From: Chrysoperla carnea | Lineage: Eukaryota; Arthropoda; Insecta; Neuroptera; Chrysopidae | Length of the DNA stretch: 64,000 bases | Assembly: GCF_905475395.1 (NCBI RefSeq) | Contig: NC_058337.1 | Span: 111,718,368 to 111,782,367, forward strand | Reading direction: 5' to 3' | Shown: piece after piece, positions 46,501 to 58,967 of the stretch | Layout of the letters: each line of letters opens with the position of its first letter | Numbering within the stretch: position 1 is the first letter of the stretch | Position numbers and translations under genes: made by a program | Notes under the pieces: model-generated | The model's database searches: none | Seen by the model: the letters and a program-made list of their open reading frames with translations, nothing else | What the model was told of the DNA's origin: nothing

Positions 46501-48768
46501 GATCATAAAGATACAAATGAATGAGTTCTAATATATGTTTTGGTCCTTTGAGCTGGATTAATTAATTAATTCTGTTAAAACATACAGTTATTTTCAATTT
46601 GTATCTCGAAAGAAATCAAGAGCACAATACTTTTGTTAGTGGATTCATTTCTAGTAAAATTTTCTTAAAAATGATCATACCTATCATAGAACTGTCAGTA
46701 GCAAAAAGTTTCATTTAGAATAATTTAATAATAAAAAATAAATAACTAAGAAAAAACAATTGTTCTCAATTCGCTTTGTTCATACTTTTTACGTAATTTT
46801 GTTTGATTTATTTGAGTATTTTTAATTTAAAAAAAAAATTGAAAAACATATCCATCTTTTTTTTAAAGACTAAATTACAAATTATTAAAAAATATTTTTG
46901 TTTTTAAATATACTACATCATCTTATTTGTGTGATCTCTACTCTACAGTGGTTTTTTGATTCTTTACTTCACTTAAAAAATATAAATATAAATATTTATA
47001 TAAAATATGCACCTAAAAATATTTGTATCTTGAAAGTATTTAGATACAAAATAGCACAAATAAAAAATAATTCAAAAAATAATAATTAAAATACGTATAA
47101 TTCTAAAATAATTCATTTTGTAAACATTTTTTTTTACATAAAAATTGTTTTGGGCATCGAAAAATAAGGATTTATTATTTTTGGATGCCTATAATATATT
47201 TTTAATCATTATTTTGCGCAAATTATACACATTTTTTAAAATGAGTCATGGATTTTGTGCTTGAATATCACTGAAAAAATATATACAAGTATAGGAGATT
47301 TCATGCTAGCCATTTTTGACATTTGATAATACACACTTATGTGAAAATATTTTCTAAAAGTTTAAAGAATCTTTTTTTTATGTAGGCAAAGCATTTGTAT
47401 TATTTTGACTGTTTAGAATTGAATATTGTCTCAAAAATATTCAGGTCCTGCGAGCCGGACTATAAACAACTTTCTGTAAATATTGTTTTCCGAAATTCTA
47501 CGCATCACAAAGCATACAGTTTTAATGTGGCATTTGTCAATGTGAAATTTCCATTTGTATATAAATTTTTTTAAGAGTATTTATTTCATTTAGAAAATTA
47601 CGTCGAATTATTATGGCACAACAGTTTTACGTTTAAATAATTTACGTACTGATAAATTAACTTTTCTTAAAACACACAACTCCAATTAATAATCAAATTC
47701 AAATTTTAGATTCCTAATGTAATCGAATATAATAGTCAAAAATTTGTAATTGCATATAATGACCGACATTATGTTACGTTAATTTAAATTTAAGTCAATG
47801 ACAGTAATAACTATTCATAAAATTTTGCATGCTTTCAAATTATTCCAAAAACTTTATATAAATTTTAATACACCATCATGTTTCAAAATACATTTTGGTC
47901 CTTCGAGCCAGATTATTACTAAGTATTATTAAAACTAAAATGAATAACTGTGATTATTAATTTTTACAGGAAATCAAAACTGTTTTACCATACCAGAAAA
48001 TCAAAAACACGATTTACAATACAAAAATTATTCGTGTAATGAGAGTCATAATTTACGGAAATACTCGCCTATCTTGAAATATTTAATTAGATACCAAAAA
48101 AAAAAAGAGAATATACAAACATATTTAAAAATATTCTTATTAAATAAGGTGGGAAAATCTAAAAATTAAACTTAAATAATAAAGCTATAATCTCTTGTAG
48201 CTTAACAAAAATTTGTTGAAATCAATGTGCGTGTTTCTTTTCTTATAAAACTATTTTACGCACCATTTGAGATTCTATTTTTTTCTTGTTCGCGTCAGTC
48301 ATTGTTTACTGGCTAATAACAATATGCCCCTCCCAACTGTGGGACATCACGTACATTTTAAAAAATCGCGGCTAATAAAATATTTATTCAGATTCAATAC
48401 CTGAGAGAGAAAATTTCATACTTTTTACTTCTTCGATTTTTTAAACAAGAAAATATCAATATCGATTTTTCTTAATTTATTAACCACTGTAGAATAGCGT
48501 GTAGCTGCCCATTTTTAAAATCAATAAATTAATTAGAAATTAATTAATAGTCATATGTTGCACACTTTGATTGCAGATAAAATTCATCTTACACGGTTGA
48601 TACGATGAACTGATTGTTTCTTTTTTTTTTTTACATTATATAAAGATAAGTTCCAGCAGGATTTCTTGTTTGTTGCGTAATAAGATGTTTTGGTTGACGA
48701 TTTTGAAATTCGGTGAGCGATCATTGTTGGTTGTTGTGTGATGGGGGAATTTGTTGTATATTTAAATA
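40567..48768. other. Gene-poor AT-rich region, probably containing the Rbfox1 3' UTR
   Basis: No coding frame, RNA gene or clear transposon in 8.2 kb. The right-hand part directly follows the Rbfox1 stop codon on the minus strand. Rbfox mRNAs often have long 3' UTRs, so some of this is likely transcribed. Notable items: AT microsatellite at 42775-42815, a T run at 44825-44846, a possible hAT-type end (CAGAGACGGATTTAGG at 45050-45065) with no partner, and three TTGGTCCTTYGAGC-like motifs near 46539, 47444 and 47895. Confidence 0.5.
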
Positions 48769-51700
48769 TTAATAAGGAGCAAATCTATTATACGCACTTC
48801 GATATACTTGAGCCTAAAAGAAAAGAAAATTTTTTTAGTCTAATAGCTTAAGCGGAAAAGTGAAATCAATATTGTGTAAATAAATGATGGCTAGATGATA
48901 TTTATTTTTTTAAACCGTAATTTTAGGAGGCCTGACATTAACAGCTGTCAAAAAATGATATACGTCGGGAACAAGAGATCTTGGGATTGCATTCAAGGCT
49001 GTATGCCTGCTGTCCACGATTGCCAATTGAACGTTCGCATATAGATCTAAAGGTTGTCTTTAATCTTTTGAGTATTTGTCGAAACAACACGACTTATTTT
49101 TCATTATGAAACGATATAACAATTCACACGGCACAGCATAGAATGGCTTAGTTTGAACATGGTTCTATTAAATACTGGTTTTCACGGCAAAAGTTGCAAA
49201 ACTTAGATAGAAAATTCAAATTCTTTGAGAGATTTTTTGCTTCATACCAGAATTAAATAAATAAATATATATAGTTAATATGTATTTGACTAAAAATGGC
49301 GACTAAATCAGTGCCAAAATTGAATTACTAGGTTTCTAACAGTGGTTGTATTTGTTTCCTAATACATATTTAGAGACCTGAAATTTTAATTTAAAGACTA
49401 TAAAATGACGTGTGCCATTGCCCCTCTCTTTTAATTAATGCGTAATGAAGGTAACTCGATGAGAAGAGGGTAAAGGCAATTAAATTCTCCACTAAGTTCT
49501 TTGGTTTGGAATATTTCACTGTGTTTTGAAAATTAATTTTGGAGAAAATAAATAAAATTAAAAAAGAGATTTTTACCCCATATCCTGCCATTGGTCCAAT
49601 TCCATGTCCTAAATATGGATCAGCATACTCACGGCCGTATCTAAAAACGAAAATAAGCAATTATTAAAGTTTATAACAATAAATAAAAAATTCAGGAAAA
49701 TCAGGAATAAAATGATAAACCAACAGGATAATCTGAAATAAGAAACAAAATGATGAACGAGGATAATTGAAGAAAAATTTTTATGTATATTAAAGGAAAC
49801 AAATACGGGCGTTATTCGAAATATGAAAACGTAGTAGAGGAATTTCGGAATTGATGAAAGAAAAATCAACAGGAAAATTTGATATAAAAAACAAATTGAT
49901 GGCTGATTGTGGATGAATGAAAAAAAATTGATATTTTATGAACTGAAAGAAATGAAACAAATGGTATTTCGTTCTTATTTTTTTTCAATACAAAAATAGG
50001 AAACAAATGGATGTCTTCAAACGTCAAATATGAAACTTTTTAAATAAGAAAAATTAATATCTGATTTTGGATAAATGGTAAGAAGAAAATGGTATGAGCT
50101 GAAAAAATTGGAACAAATGGGAGCCTGGGAGTCGAATTCTAGACTCACCCGACAGCCGCATAACCAGCAACTGGTTGTGCAGCGGCAGCGGCAGCTCCAT
50201 AGCGCGCGGCTACAGCCGTATACGTCGCCGCAGCAGCATATGTTGCCTGTTGGGCATTTGATAGAGGTGTTTTTAATAATGGTGTCGCAGCAGCAGCAGC
50301 GGCAGCCTGTAAACAATAAACAAGAACATGCAGAGCGTTGCAGCCAGTAAAATAGATACGTCTGTTGTTTCTTTTCGTATCTCTAGAGGTATGGTCATCA
50401 TAGCCATTAATTTTAACATTCTCATTTTCATTATTCATTCAATTAATTATTAATATTAAATTTGTTGTTTTTATTCATTTAATTTAAAAAATAGCCCAAT
50501 CAATAGCAAAATTTATCATATCCGTCTCCTCTCAAGAGATTTGAGAATCAACAAAACAAAAATACGATAAAAATAATATTTGTTGTATAAATATGACATA
50601 TGTGACTGGTTTGGAGAGGATTTGTGAAAAATCCTGACTGTGCAGTTTTTCCCATCCACAATAATCCTTTTAAACTTCATTAAAGCATGCAGTGCAAATG
50701 GGTGTTTTTAAATAAATGGTCAATAACTAAGAAGATGGTAATAAACTACAGTATACAGTTTGGAAACCATCCCGTTAGGGATTTATAACATATGAAGTAA
50801 GTAGAGTTCTTATGATCATTCTTATGTATAAAACAAAGATACAATGAACTGTGAATGATGCACGAGTAATCATTTCAATTTGATCTGTAGTTGTATATGT
50901 GTATACAAGAACACAGACGATCACTTGAAGTTGTACACATACGATACAGCATGCATCACTCATAGTACATTCCCTCTTTGTTTTATACATAAGAACGTCC
51001 ATAAGAACTCTTCTTACTTCATACATTATAAATGCCTAACAATATGGTTTCCAAACTATATAAAATTTTCTGAATTAGAAATTACATATATAGTTTTCTG
51101 AATTTGAAGATTGATTGCGACAATGTGTGAAATAGAAGGCACGTTTTGCTTTATCCCGAGTATGTTAAAACAATATACAAAATAATTTTTCGATAAGACA
51201 GCGGATACTTCACAAATCCGAAACAGTGTACACAGTTTCTGATACTCGTAGATCCGAGCCACCTTCTTGATCATTGATTTTTTTAATTAAAGAACAGTCT
51301 GTACTCTATATGAATGTTTCTGACAAAGAGGTTGTTCGCATTGATTAGGCTAACATAATTAATTAGTACTTTTTTGACTGAAAAATATAAACAGTAAGAA
51401 CTTAGAACATTTCAAATCATTATTTACAAGCAAAGGAAATACTAGATCACTAATATTGAAGTAAAAATCAAGCCTTTATAGAAAATTGACATTAATAAAA
51501 ATTTATTCATTGTACAAGATTAGAAGAAAAAATTTAAGAAATAATGTTATTTTGAAAATCTTTAAATAAATTAATTGATTAGCGGATGATATTTTCGGTG
51601 ATTTTTAACGCAGATTCCTAAATCATAAAGAAACTGGAAATTTTATGAAGAATAACGCCTATAAATAAAAATCAAAAATAAAACCTCACTGAAAGTTCCG

Positions 51701-54700
51701 TCTCAAAAATCTAAATTTATTTGATATTGTTTAGAAAAGACGATGTTACCGTTGGAGCTATTTAAAAAAAACGCCGTCTCATACAGACCATTTGCGTAAA
51801 CTTGCGTTTCTTGACCTACCGATATCGTGATGAAAAGCTTAGTTTAAATAGTAATATATATACGAATATTGCTCTCATGACTTCAATTATCACAATAAAC
51901 GTCACCGTCTGAATCATACTTGATATCGTTAGTAGAGCTTAACGATAAGAACGATTATAGGAATTCGGCTACACGTTTATTTTTCTCCCCGTTAAATGAC
52001 CTTTAAATTCACTCCCCTGAGTTGCGAGATCTTGGAAAGGTTGGGTTGTTGATTCTACTCATTCTTCGGATTACTGAATTTTAGAGATTTGGAGAGTATT
52101 CGGACGCCATCTCTACTATATTAAATATTACTTCCTCTATATTTCTTTGAGAACGAAAAATTCTTCTTACCATTTTCATTAACTGGAAGAACTGGTTTTC
52201 CCTTTCGATGCATAGAAATATTACAAAGAAAGCGAGCCAATGACTCAAATAAATTGCATTGTGCATTACGAAAACTCCAATAATTTACAGAAATTTTAGC
52301 GATTTGAATTACAACTTAAGCCATATTGTACGAAAACTTAGACCTAAAAACTGCATCATACGAGAAAGACAAGACTGACGTATGCTTATGTTTTCAGGAA
52401 CTCGATCGATAATTGATTTTAATAATCCATAAAATTAAAGCAGGGTACCTTACGACAAAAAAGAAAATACTCTTCTTTCCTCTCTAGCTCCAAGCTTAGA
52501 ATGGAGTATCTAAAATTTGGTATATCAATTTGGAAAACATAAGAATACTTCAGATTTGTATTTTGATAATAAACTTTTGGCCTTATGGTCCTGTGAAAGT
52601 TTTAATTGAACAAAGCAAACAAAATTGTTATAAATAAATGCAGCATAATAACGTATAAACTGCTCTAATCTAAAATTTTACGAATAGAATAATGTTGTTA
52701 TTAGTAACGAATCTTTGGATTTGAAGCTTGTACAAAATTAGATATCTTTAAAGTTTCAATACTTCGATGAAAAACATTTAATCTACAGAAAAGAAGCCTG
52801 CAGATATTAAAAATAAGCCATCAAAAATAAAAAACGCTACAAAAAGCTTTTATAAGGTTTTTTGCTGGTGTAGAATATGACAAATATTCTAATTTTAAGT
52901 ATCTCGAAAACTATTAACATTTTAACCCTTCAGAACGGTTGAAATAGGAACGGCGTAAACGGGGTAAAAAGATTCTCTCCTGCTTTTTAAAAAATTTTTC
53001 AAAATTTCAACTTGACTACTTGAAAATTGTTTTACCTTCACAAAATTTCATGGTTTACAGAATAGTGAATAAAATTTTTTTTAACTCAAAATATGCAGAT
53101 AAAAAAATTAACAGGTATGAGGGTTTTTCTCATTACTTCAGTAAAATTGGTTAAAAAAACCAATTCGGATGGTTTCGTTATTGATAAATGGTAAGTAACC
53201 TGGTGATCTAAATTGAAACTACTGAAAAAGTGGCCCACTTCCTTTTTTAATTAGTACGAATTTTTTGAATATTTTGATTGGCCTTTAAAAATGTTAAGTA
53301 CAAGTATTGCCATCTGGTAGTTTAAATTTAATCTATTAAAATCGGACCCACTTCTTGTTGTTATTTTATACTTCTATTAGGTTTTTCGAATTTAATTGAG
53401 TATATTGTCATTGCATGGATAAAGACAAAGTAACCGGCTATATTTGTGAAGGTTTTCTGCAATTTCGTACACTTGCTATCAAAAGACAGTTATACCCGCA
53501 AACTTAAGAATTTCTAAACTATCATATACATTTTTATACAAATAGTAATGGTTCCTAAGAAGAACCATGTGGGTTGTATTTGATAATCTTATATTATTTA
53601 CAGCGTCTGGTACTCAATCGAAACCCTTAAAAAAACTTTTTGTAGATATTTTATAAATTTTCGGTGACATTTTTCCTAAATCTACAGCCAACTAGAACAA
53701 ATTATATGAAGTTAATGGAAAAACACACAATATAAACGCAATTCATTATTTTGAAACCCTTTCCAAAATATTTTCATTACAAAACTGTCACTAATTAGTA
53801 AATAAACTGATTTATTAATTTTCTTGAACAGTAAACAAATGCTATAACTTGAAGTATTTTGCAAGCAAATAAAATTCAAAATCATTTTTTTATTACCTCG
53901 GTAGGAGATTGATCAGCCTGTAACAAGAAAAAGCTTCTAAAAGATAATCTTATGTTCTTTTGGGAAGCGAAAATTATGACACATTTTTTATTATATTATC
54001 TCGCGTTTTATAAAATGGAAATTTTGATTTAAGAGGAATAAAATCTATCTGTAATATTATTTTTGTATTGGAATTTAGACGTAGTAGTAGCTCTTTGAAA
54101 ATAGACAATATTTTTGTTTATAGGTTAGAAATATTTTGGTTCAGGATGCGATATTAGAAAAGTAAATTCTCATCTGTTAGTAGAACGATTATTTCACAAA
54201 TTCGAGTTCTAAAATTCGATTAAATTATAAATTATTATGTGAAGCAATATGAATGTTTTTGTCCCCGGCGGGGATCGAACCGAAGGTCTCTTGCCTTTTT
54301 TCACAAAAACCAGATGGTGAAACATAACCTTAAAATGATAAATCTGCCTTTTCCTTACTACATTTTACTAACAGATAGAATATTTATAAGATCGAATCCA
54401 AGACCATTCCTAGAAAGAGTTTGAGTAATTATAAAATATATGCAATTTTTTTTTTTATATCGTATTATATTAGTCTTAAAGCCTTACATTTTGAAGCCAA
54501 TCAATCTATTATTTAAGCAAAGCGGGAAGCAAAAAACAATTCTTATCAATATTTTAAAATTTATATACTAATTTAGATAAGAGAAGACAGTTTTGAAAGG
54601 CTTATAGTCCAGTAGTGGCATAAATAACTTAAGGATCAAAATTTTGTTAATAAACTTCATATTTTTAAAGCTTTTCTGTAACTTGTAAACTATGTAGCAG

Positions 54701-57178
54701 TGCCGTTAGAAATTTCCTTCTTTTCAACTATGAAACTGAGAGTAATAGTATTAGCCTATTGTGTGTTTTGAAAGTGAGTAAATTTTCCATTCTGTTGGAG
54801 CCAAAGCCGCCCGCTTTGAAAACGCAGAATAGGCTTATGATTGAGGACGCGGTGTTGGCTACACTTTAGAAATTTTCAGTTTTTCTGAAATGACTCACTA
54901 AAATTACCCTTGGTCGTAGACCTAATAGACATTTTGTAAGATAAATGTATGCCCCTACTAGACTATTAAGAAAAGGTACAGAGATGTAGCTACCACGCTA
55001 AACGTAGACAAATTTATATTTGTCTTTTTAATTTAATCGCGGTAATGCAGATATTATACCGGCGTGAAAACATACCGATTCCTTCAAGCAACGAAAAGGC
55101 CACTTATTAATTCTTTATTTGGAGAGTCTAACTAGGGGGGTTTGCCAATTACATTCCCAGGAAATTAGACCTGATTCCTGCGTTGTGTAGTAAGGCAAAT
55201 CCATGATATGTGCTTTATCGACGTAAGATAGCTTAAATTCAAACAATTAAACCGTCAAATATTTGCTATTGGGTTAACGGTTTACTATGACAAATACCGT
55301 GTAAATTAGGCTTTTTTTAAAATACTACAATATAAATTTGTATAGCGTGGTAGCGAAAATTTATTTCTCGGAAGATTTTTAAAATTGAAATTATAGAAGA
55401 TTTTTTGTTTTTAATATTCTTTGAAGTGATTAAAAATATTTGTTAATTCCACCAATTAACGGAAGTTCCTGTTTAGAAATTGAATTGACAAATTAACAAA
55501 AATAAAATTATTTCTGCTGTAAATCTCGTAAAACCATTGGATAAACAAGAGAATTTTCAGTAGGATATCGATGACTTTTCGATTCTATTTTCTATCGACA
55601 GTAAACTAAATAAATTGGAAATATATTCTTACTAAAAATTTTCCTTACCTGAAGTCTATAGTTTGGATCCGCTGTTGCTGCATGTGCTGCTAGGAACGGG
55701 TCATAATAAACACTAAACATAAAAAGAAAAAAATTTTAATACTTCCAAAGTGTTTTTAAAAATAACGTTTTTTTTTTACATTAATTTATACAATTTTAAA
55801 ATTTATAAAAAATAATAAAATTCAGTTAGTTTTTAGTAGTTTGGGTAATTAATTTATTTACTAATTATTACAAAAATAATTTTACTTACATAAAATAATT
55901 AAATGAAACAAATGCAATGATTTTAAAATATATACAACGTGTTTACTAAATAAGTAGCATTTTATTTTGATGAAATATTTTTTTAAGTCGGTATTACTTG
56001 AATCATGAACCAAAGCACCCCGCAATATTAGACAGGAAAATGGCTTGCTGTGAAACTTTTTCTAATCCAACCTAAAATGTTCTTTGGATTATTCTGATTA
56101 AAAGCTCTCAAGACCACAAAAAATTTTGAACGAGTAATTTTCGAGCTACGGGTGATCAAGCTACACATACGTTATAGTTATATAGCTCAAAAATTACTCA
56201 ATAAAAAATTTTGTGACCGAAGAACATTTTGGGGGCGATTTGAAAAAGTTTCACAGAAAGCCATTTTCCTGATCATATAGGCACTATAAATATATGTGTG
56301 GCTTTGATCGCCCGTAGCTAGAAAACTACTCGTTCAAAATTTTTGTGGCCATGAGAGTTTTTGATCAGAATGCTTTGTGTTTCCAAAAATGCATTTCAAT
56401 ATCCATGAAACTCTGAAGAAAACAATTTCGATTTTACCGATCGCGAAAAGTAGAAAAAAAAGAATCTCCTGAATAAAAGTTTCAGTGGCCTTGATGCTCA
56501 AAATTAAAAGCTTTGGAGATAGAATCAATGTCTAAATAAAACGTGGGATCTAATTCGATGAGATGAGAAGCCACATCGAATAAGTCATTAACAAGGAAAT
56601 TAGAACACTCTCCTTAACATGTAGAATTGTCCTTCCTAATTTTCATTTCCCCCATTCTTTTATTAAACTGAAAGTCGGGAATTTTTACAGTTGTTTTTTA
56701 GCGGTTATTGGCATAGGTGGTTTCTTTACTTAAAGATAACTAGGTTCTATCCAAACCTAGAACTAGGACAATATTAATGTCCTTCTTCAAGGAAGATAAG
56801 GGTTCTAGAAATACAGAAACTAAAACCGAATTCAAATAGAACAACCTAACTGCCGAAACATTTCGAATACATCAGGTCCAAAAATGAATCATCAAAATAT
56901 ATTGCTTATTATCTACTAACACAGAGTATATTAAAAGATTTTCAATTAAAAAAAGAGATAAAATACAGAAATATATATATTAAAAAGAAATAGTTAAGTA
57001 AAGAAAGTAAGTATTAAGTAGAGTAGTGGGTGTGTTACTCACGGTGTGTATCCATGCAGCGCACTTGCAGCGGCCGCGGTGAGGGGTGTGGGGTGTCGTG
57101 CAAACGCAGCGGCCGCAGCTGGAAACGCGGCTCGTGCGCGACCACGTTGTATCGCTACGCCTCGCAACGCTGCCGCAG
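48769..57178 (-). CDS. Rbfox1: Rbfox1 (A2bp1) splicing factor, C-terminal exons (5' part outside window)
   Basis: Exons in transcript order: 57043-57178, 55649-55712, 50149-50306, 49577-49640 and 48769-48813. All have good acceptors and donors (GTGAGT, GTAAGG, GTGAGT, GTAAAA) and keep frame. They encode 154 residues to TAA: AAALRGVAIQRGRARAAFP, a poly-Ala region, ASALHGYTPVYYDPFLAAH, TPLLKTPLSNAQQATYAAA, QPVAGYAAVG, REYADPYLGHGIGPMAGYG and AQVYRSAYNRFAPY. The Tyr/Ala-rich tail and the YNRFAPY terminus are diagnostic of Rbfox. The protein is a nuclear regulator of alternative splicing that binds (U)GCAUG RNA through one RRM. The RRM exons lie beyond 64,000. The tail mediates protein assembly and nuclear localisation in the family. 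UGCAUG motifs adjoin several of these exons, suggesting self-regulation. Confidence 0.93.
50751..51062. repeat. Foldback hairpin element in an Rbfox1 intron
   Basis: TACAGTTTGGAAACCAT at the left is mirrored by ATGGTTTCCAAACTATA at the right. The arms continue inward through AGAGTTCTTATG, CATTCTTATGTATAAAACAA and GAATGATGCA with few mismatches. Arms are about 150 bases with almost no loop. Transcribed as part of the Rbfox1 pre-mRNA, it would fold into a long duplex. Confidence 0.85.
54262..54300 (-). repeat. tRNA-like B-box fragment, possible SINE relic
   Basis: The minus strand reads CTTCGGTTCGATCCCCGCCG, containing the Pol III B-box consensus GGTTCGATCCC. The T-stem halves do not pair properly, and I cannot find a convincing A box or cloverleaf around it. 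It is therefore at best a remnant of a tRNA-derived element. Confidence 0.35.
56030..56345. repeat. Overlapping inverted repeats in an Rbfox1 intron
   Basis: AGGAAAATGGCTTGCTGTGAAAC (56034 on) is mirrored by GTTTCACAGAAAGCCATTTT (56251-56270). Separately, TTTTGAACGAGTAATTTTCG with GAGCTACGGGTGATCAAGC is mirrored both at about 56185-56215 and at 56300-56345. The arms interleave, so alternative hairpins are possible. Nature unknown. Confidence 0.6.
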
Positions 57179-58804
57179 CTATATAGGTAAACAAACACAA
57201 CAGGCACATGCTGGTTAATATTTTTTTTTAAGTTCAACACAAACACATTCTTTTGTTTTTTTTTTTCGATTAAATAAATAATTTAAAAAATTCACCGCTA
57301 ACTTGCTAAATAATCTGTTTACAATATTTACAACAATAACAGCAGCGTACCAAAAAATACTTTGCCCGACAAAATTTATAGCACAAACTGTGTAAGTGAG
57401 ATCAATTAATTACTTTACACGTGGCAGAATATTTTCTAAGTTAATTAATTTTTTTATTGCTCTTAAATAATACTGAACCAATCATTTGAAATATTCAATA
57501 GGTTTTTACTTGAAGCTAATACATTTTTGGTTGGAACATCGAATTTCCTTACGAATACATCAATCGAAAAACTTCATTTTTTATATAACAATAATTCAGC
57601 TGAAGTTCATTTTGACTCCATCGATTACGCATCGATGCTCGTCTATATCTATAAGAATGCGCAATTTCTGGTCAGTAAATTTCAGTTTTAGATTCGAGAA
57701 ATAAAATTTAGAAGGAATGTAATGTAACTGAATAAAAATGAAACCCGAAGAACTAGGTCCAATCTGAAGTCAGAACATGATCTCCTTTCATTAAATTCTG
57801 CAACTTTTATTAAGGTTATGGCCCACCTTTTGTAACTACTACCCAAGCATAGTGAAATACTACGATTGAACTTCCATTTGTTAAGCTATAAAGCTTCAAC
57901 TCTCCAATTTCTTGAGTCTAAGTGAAAGGAACGAAATTCATCTGGTAGATAAACTGGTATACAAAGGAAAATTAACGCACCTTTGTAGAAGCACAGTCTT
58001 TTTACGACATTTGAATTGCATAATGAATTAGTTTGACTGCGAACAGTCCTAAACAAAGCAAGAAAAGAATCCTAACGAGACCTAAAACGAGTGAGAAGCA
58101 AAATATTCATCAGTTTATCGATCGGTAAATACGGTTAGAAGAATTAAGCAGGAAGTTGGGGGGAAAACATTCTTTTGGAAAACGATATTTTTATGCAATC
58201 GAAAATTTGGGAGTAGGTAATTCTCTCCTTTCTTATGGATAGGAGCTTTAGATAAACGCAATGCTTTAAATAAAGGTTAAAGACACCAAACAGGAAAGTA
58301 TCGCAGATAATTAAGACTACAGTGCATCAAATTCGTTACTCGTCAAGCAATGTGTTCGAGCATGTAATATTCTCTAAAAACCACTCGAATGAGCAAATGG
58401 CAATTTTAAACTTTAAAAAATAATTAAATTATAAAACGTAAAAACGCCAGAAAATTTCAAAAATGTTAATAAAGTATTATAAGAGCAATAATTCCAAAAT
58501 TATCCACAAGACGAAGAAAAAAGTGATTGTTTTAGTAACATTATTTTCATTCTTGTTCAAGACAAATAAATACAAAAAATACATTTTTAATCAATCAAAA
58601 AATTTGATTATTTTGTTAGTAAAAAAAATAAATTAAATAAAATAAAGAAAAATCACACAATCATAAAAAGTAGTTGTTAAGGGTTAATTTTAATGTAAAA
58701 TGAGATTAAAAAAATCCACATTCCACAAAAAGTGCTTGAAATATTTTTGCTTGTGTATAACCATGTTATGTAACATGGTTAAATTGTTTTGAATGTTACT
58801 ATAC

Positions 58805-58967
58805 CTCCGTCGGGCAGTTCGTGGTGTTAACACCAATTGTGGTGCTGTTGTTGCTGTTGCAGCTGTTCCCGGGGTAGTTGCAGTTGCTGGGGATGCCCCC
58901 ATTGCCCATGGCCACGCCATTGTTGGCAGCCGATATCCAGGCAATGTACACAAATTAGCGGCCAATT
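58805..58967 (-). other. Rbfox1: Candidate alternative Rbfox1 exon (163 nt, frame-shifting)
   Basis: A GC-rich island (the flanks are very AT-rich) bounded by an acceptor AATTATTTAG and a donor CGGAG|GTATAG on the minus strand. With that acceptor, one frame is open throughout, starting LAANLCTLPGYRLP and passing through an Ala/Thr-rich part to LVLTPRTARR. The length is not a multiple of three. Spliced between exon 60965-60985 and exon 57043-57178 it would shift the C-terminal frame and meet a stop in exon 55649-55712. It could be an alternative or poison exon, an alternative first exon, or not an exon at all. Confidence 0.4.

Larger units (their letters stand above)
50307..55648. other. Rbfox1 intron of about 5.3 kb
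   Basis: Bounded by exon 50149-50306 and exon 55649-55712. Contains a foldback hairpin (50751-51062) and a tRNA-like fragment near 54262. I see no other exon with a convincing splice context and no recognisable protein. Confidence 0.6.

Noticed and set aside
50075-50350. Plus-strand Gln/Arg-rich frame opposite Rbfox1 exons
   Set aside because: Antisense shadow of the Ala/Tyr-rich Rbfox1 exon at 50149-50306, whose splice sites and frame fit the family.
56980-57246. Minus-strand Cys/Arg-rich frame overlapping 57043-57178
   Set aside because: Alternative frame of the Rbfox1 exon. The ALRGVAIQRGRAR frame continues in phase through four further exons to the expected YNRFAPY terminus.
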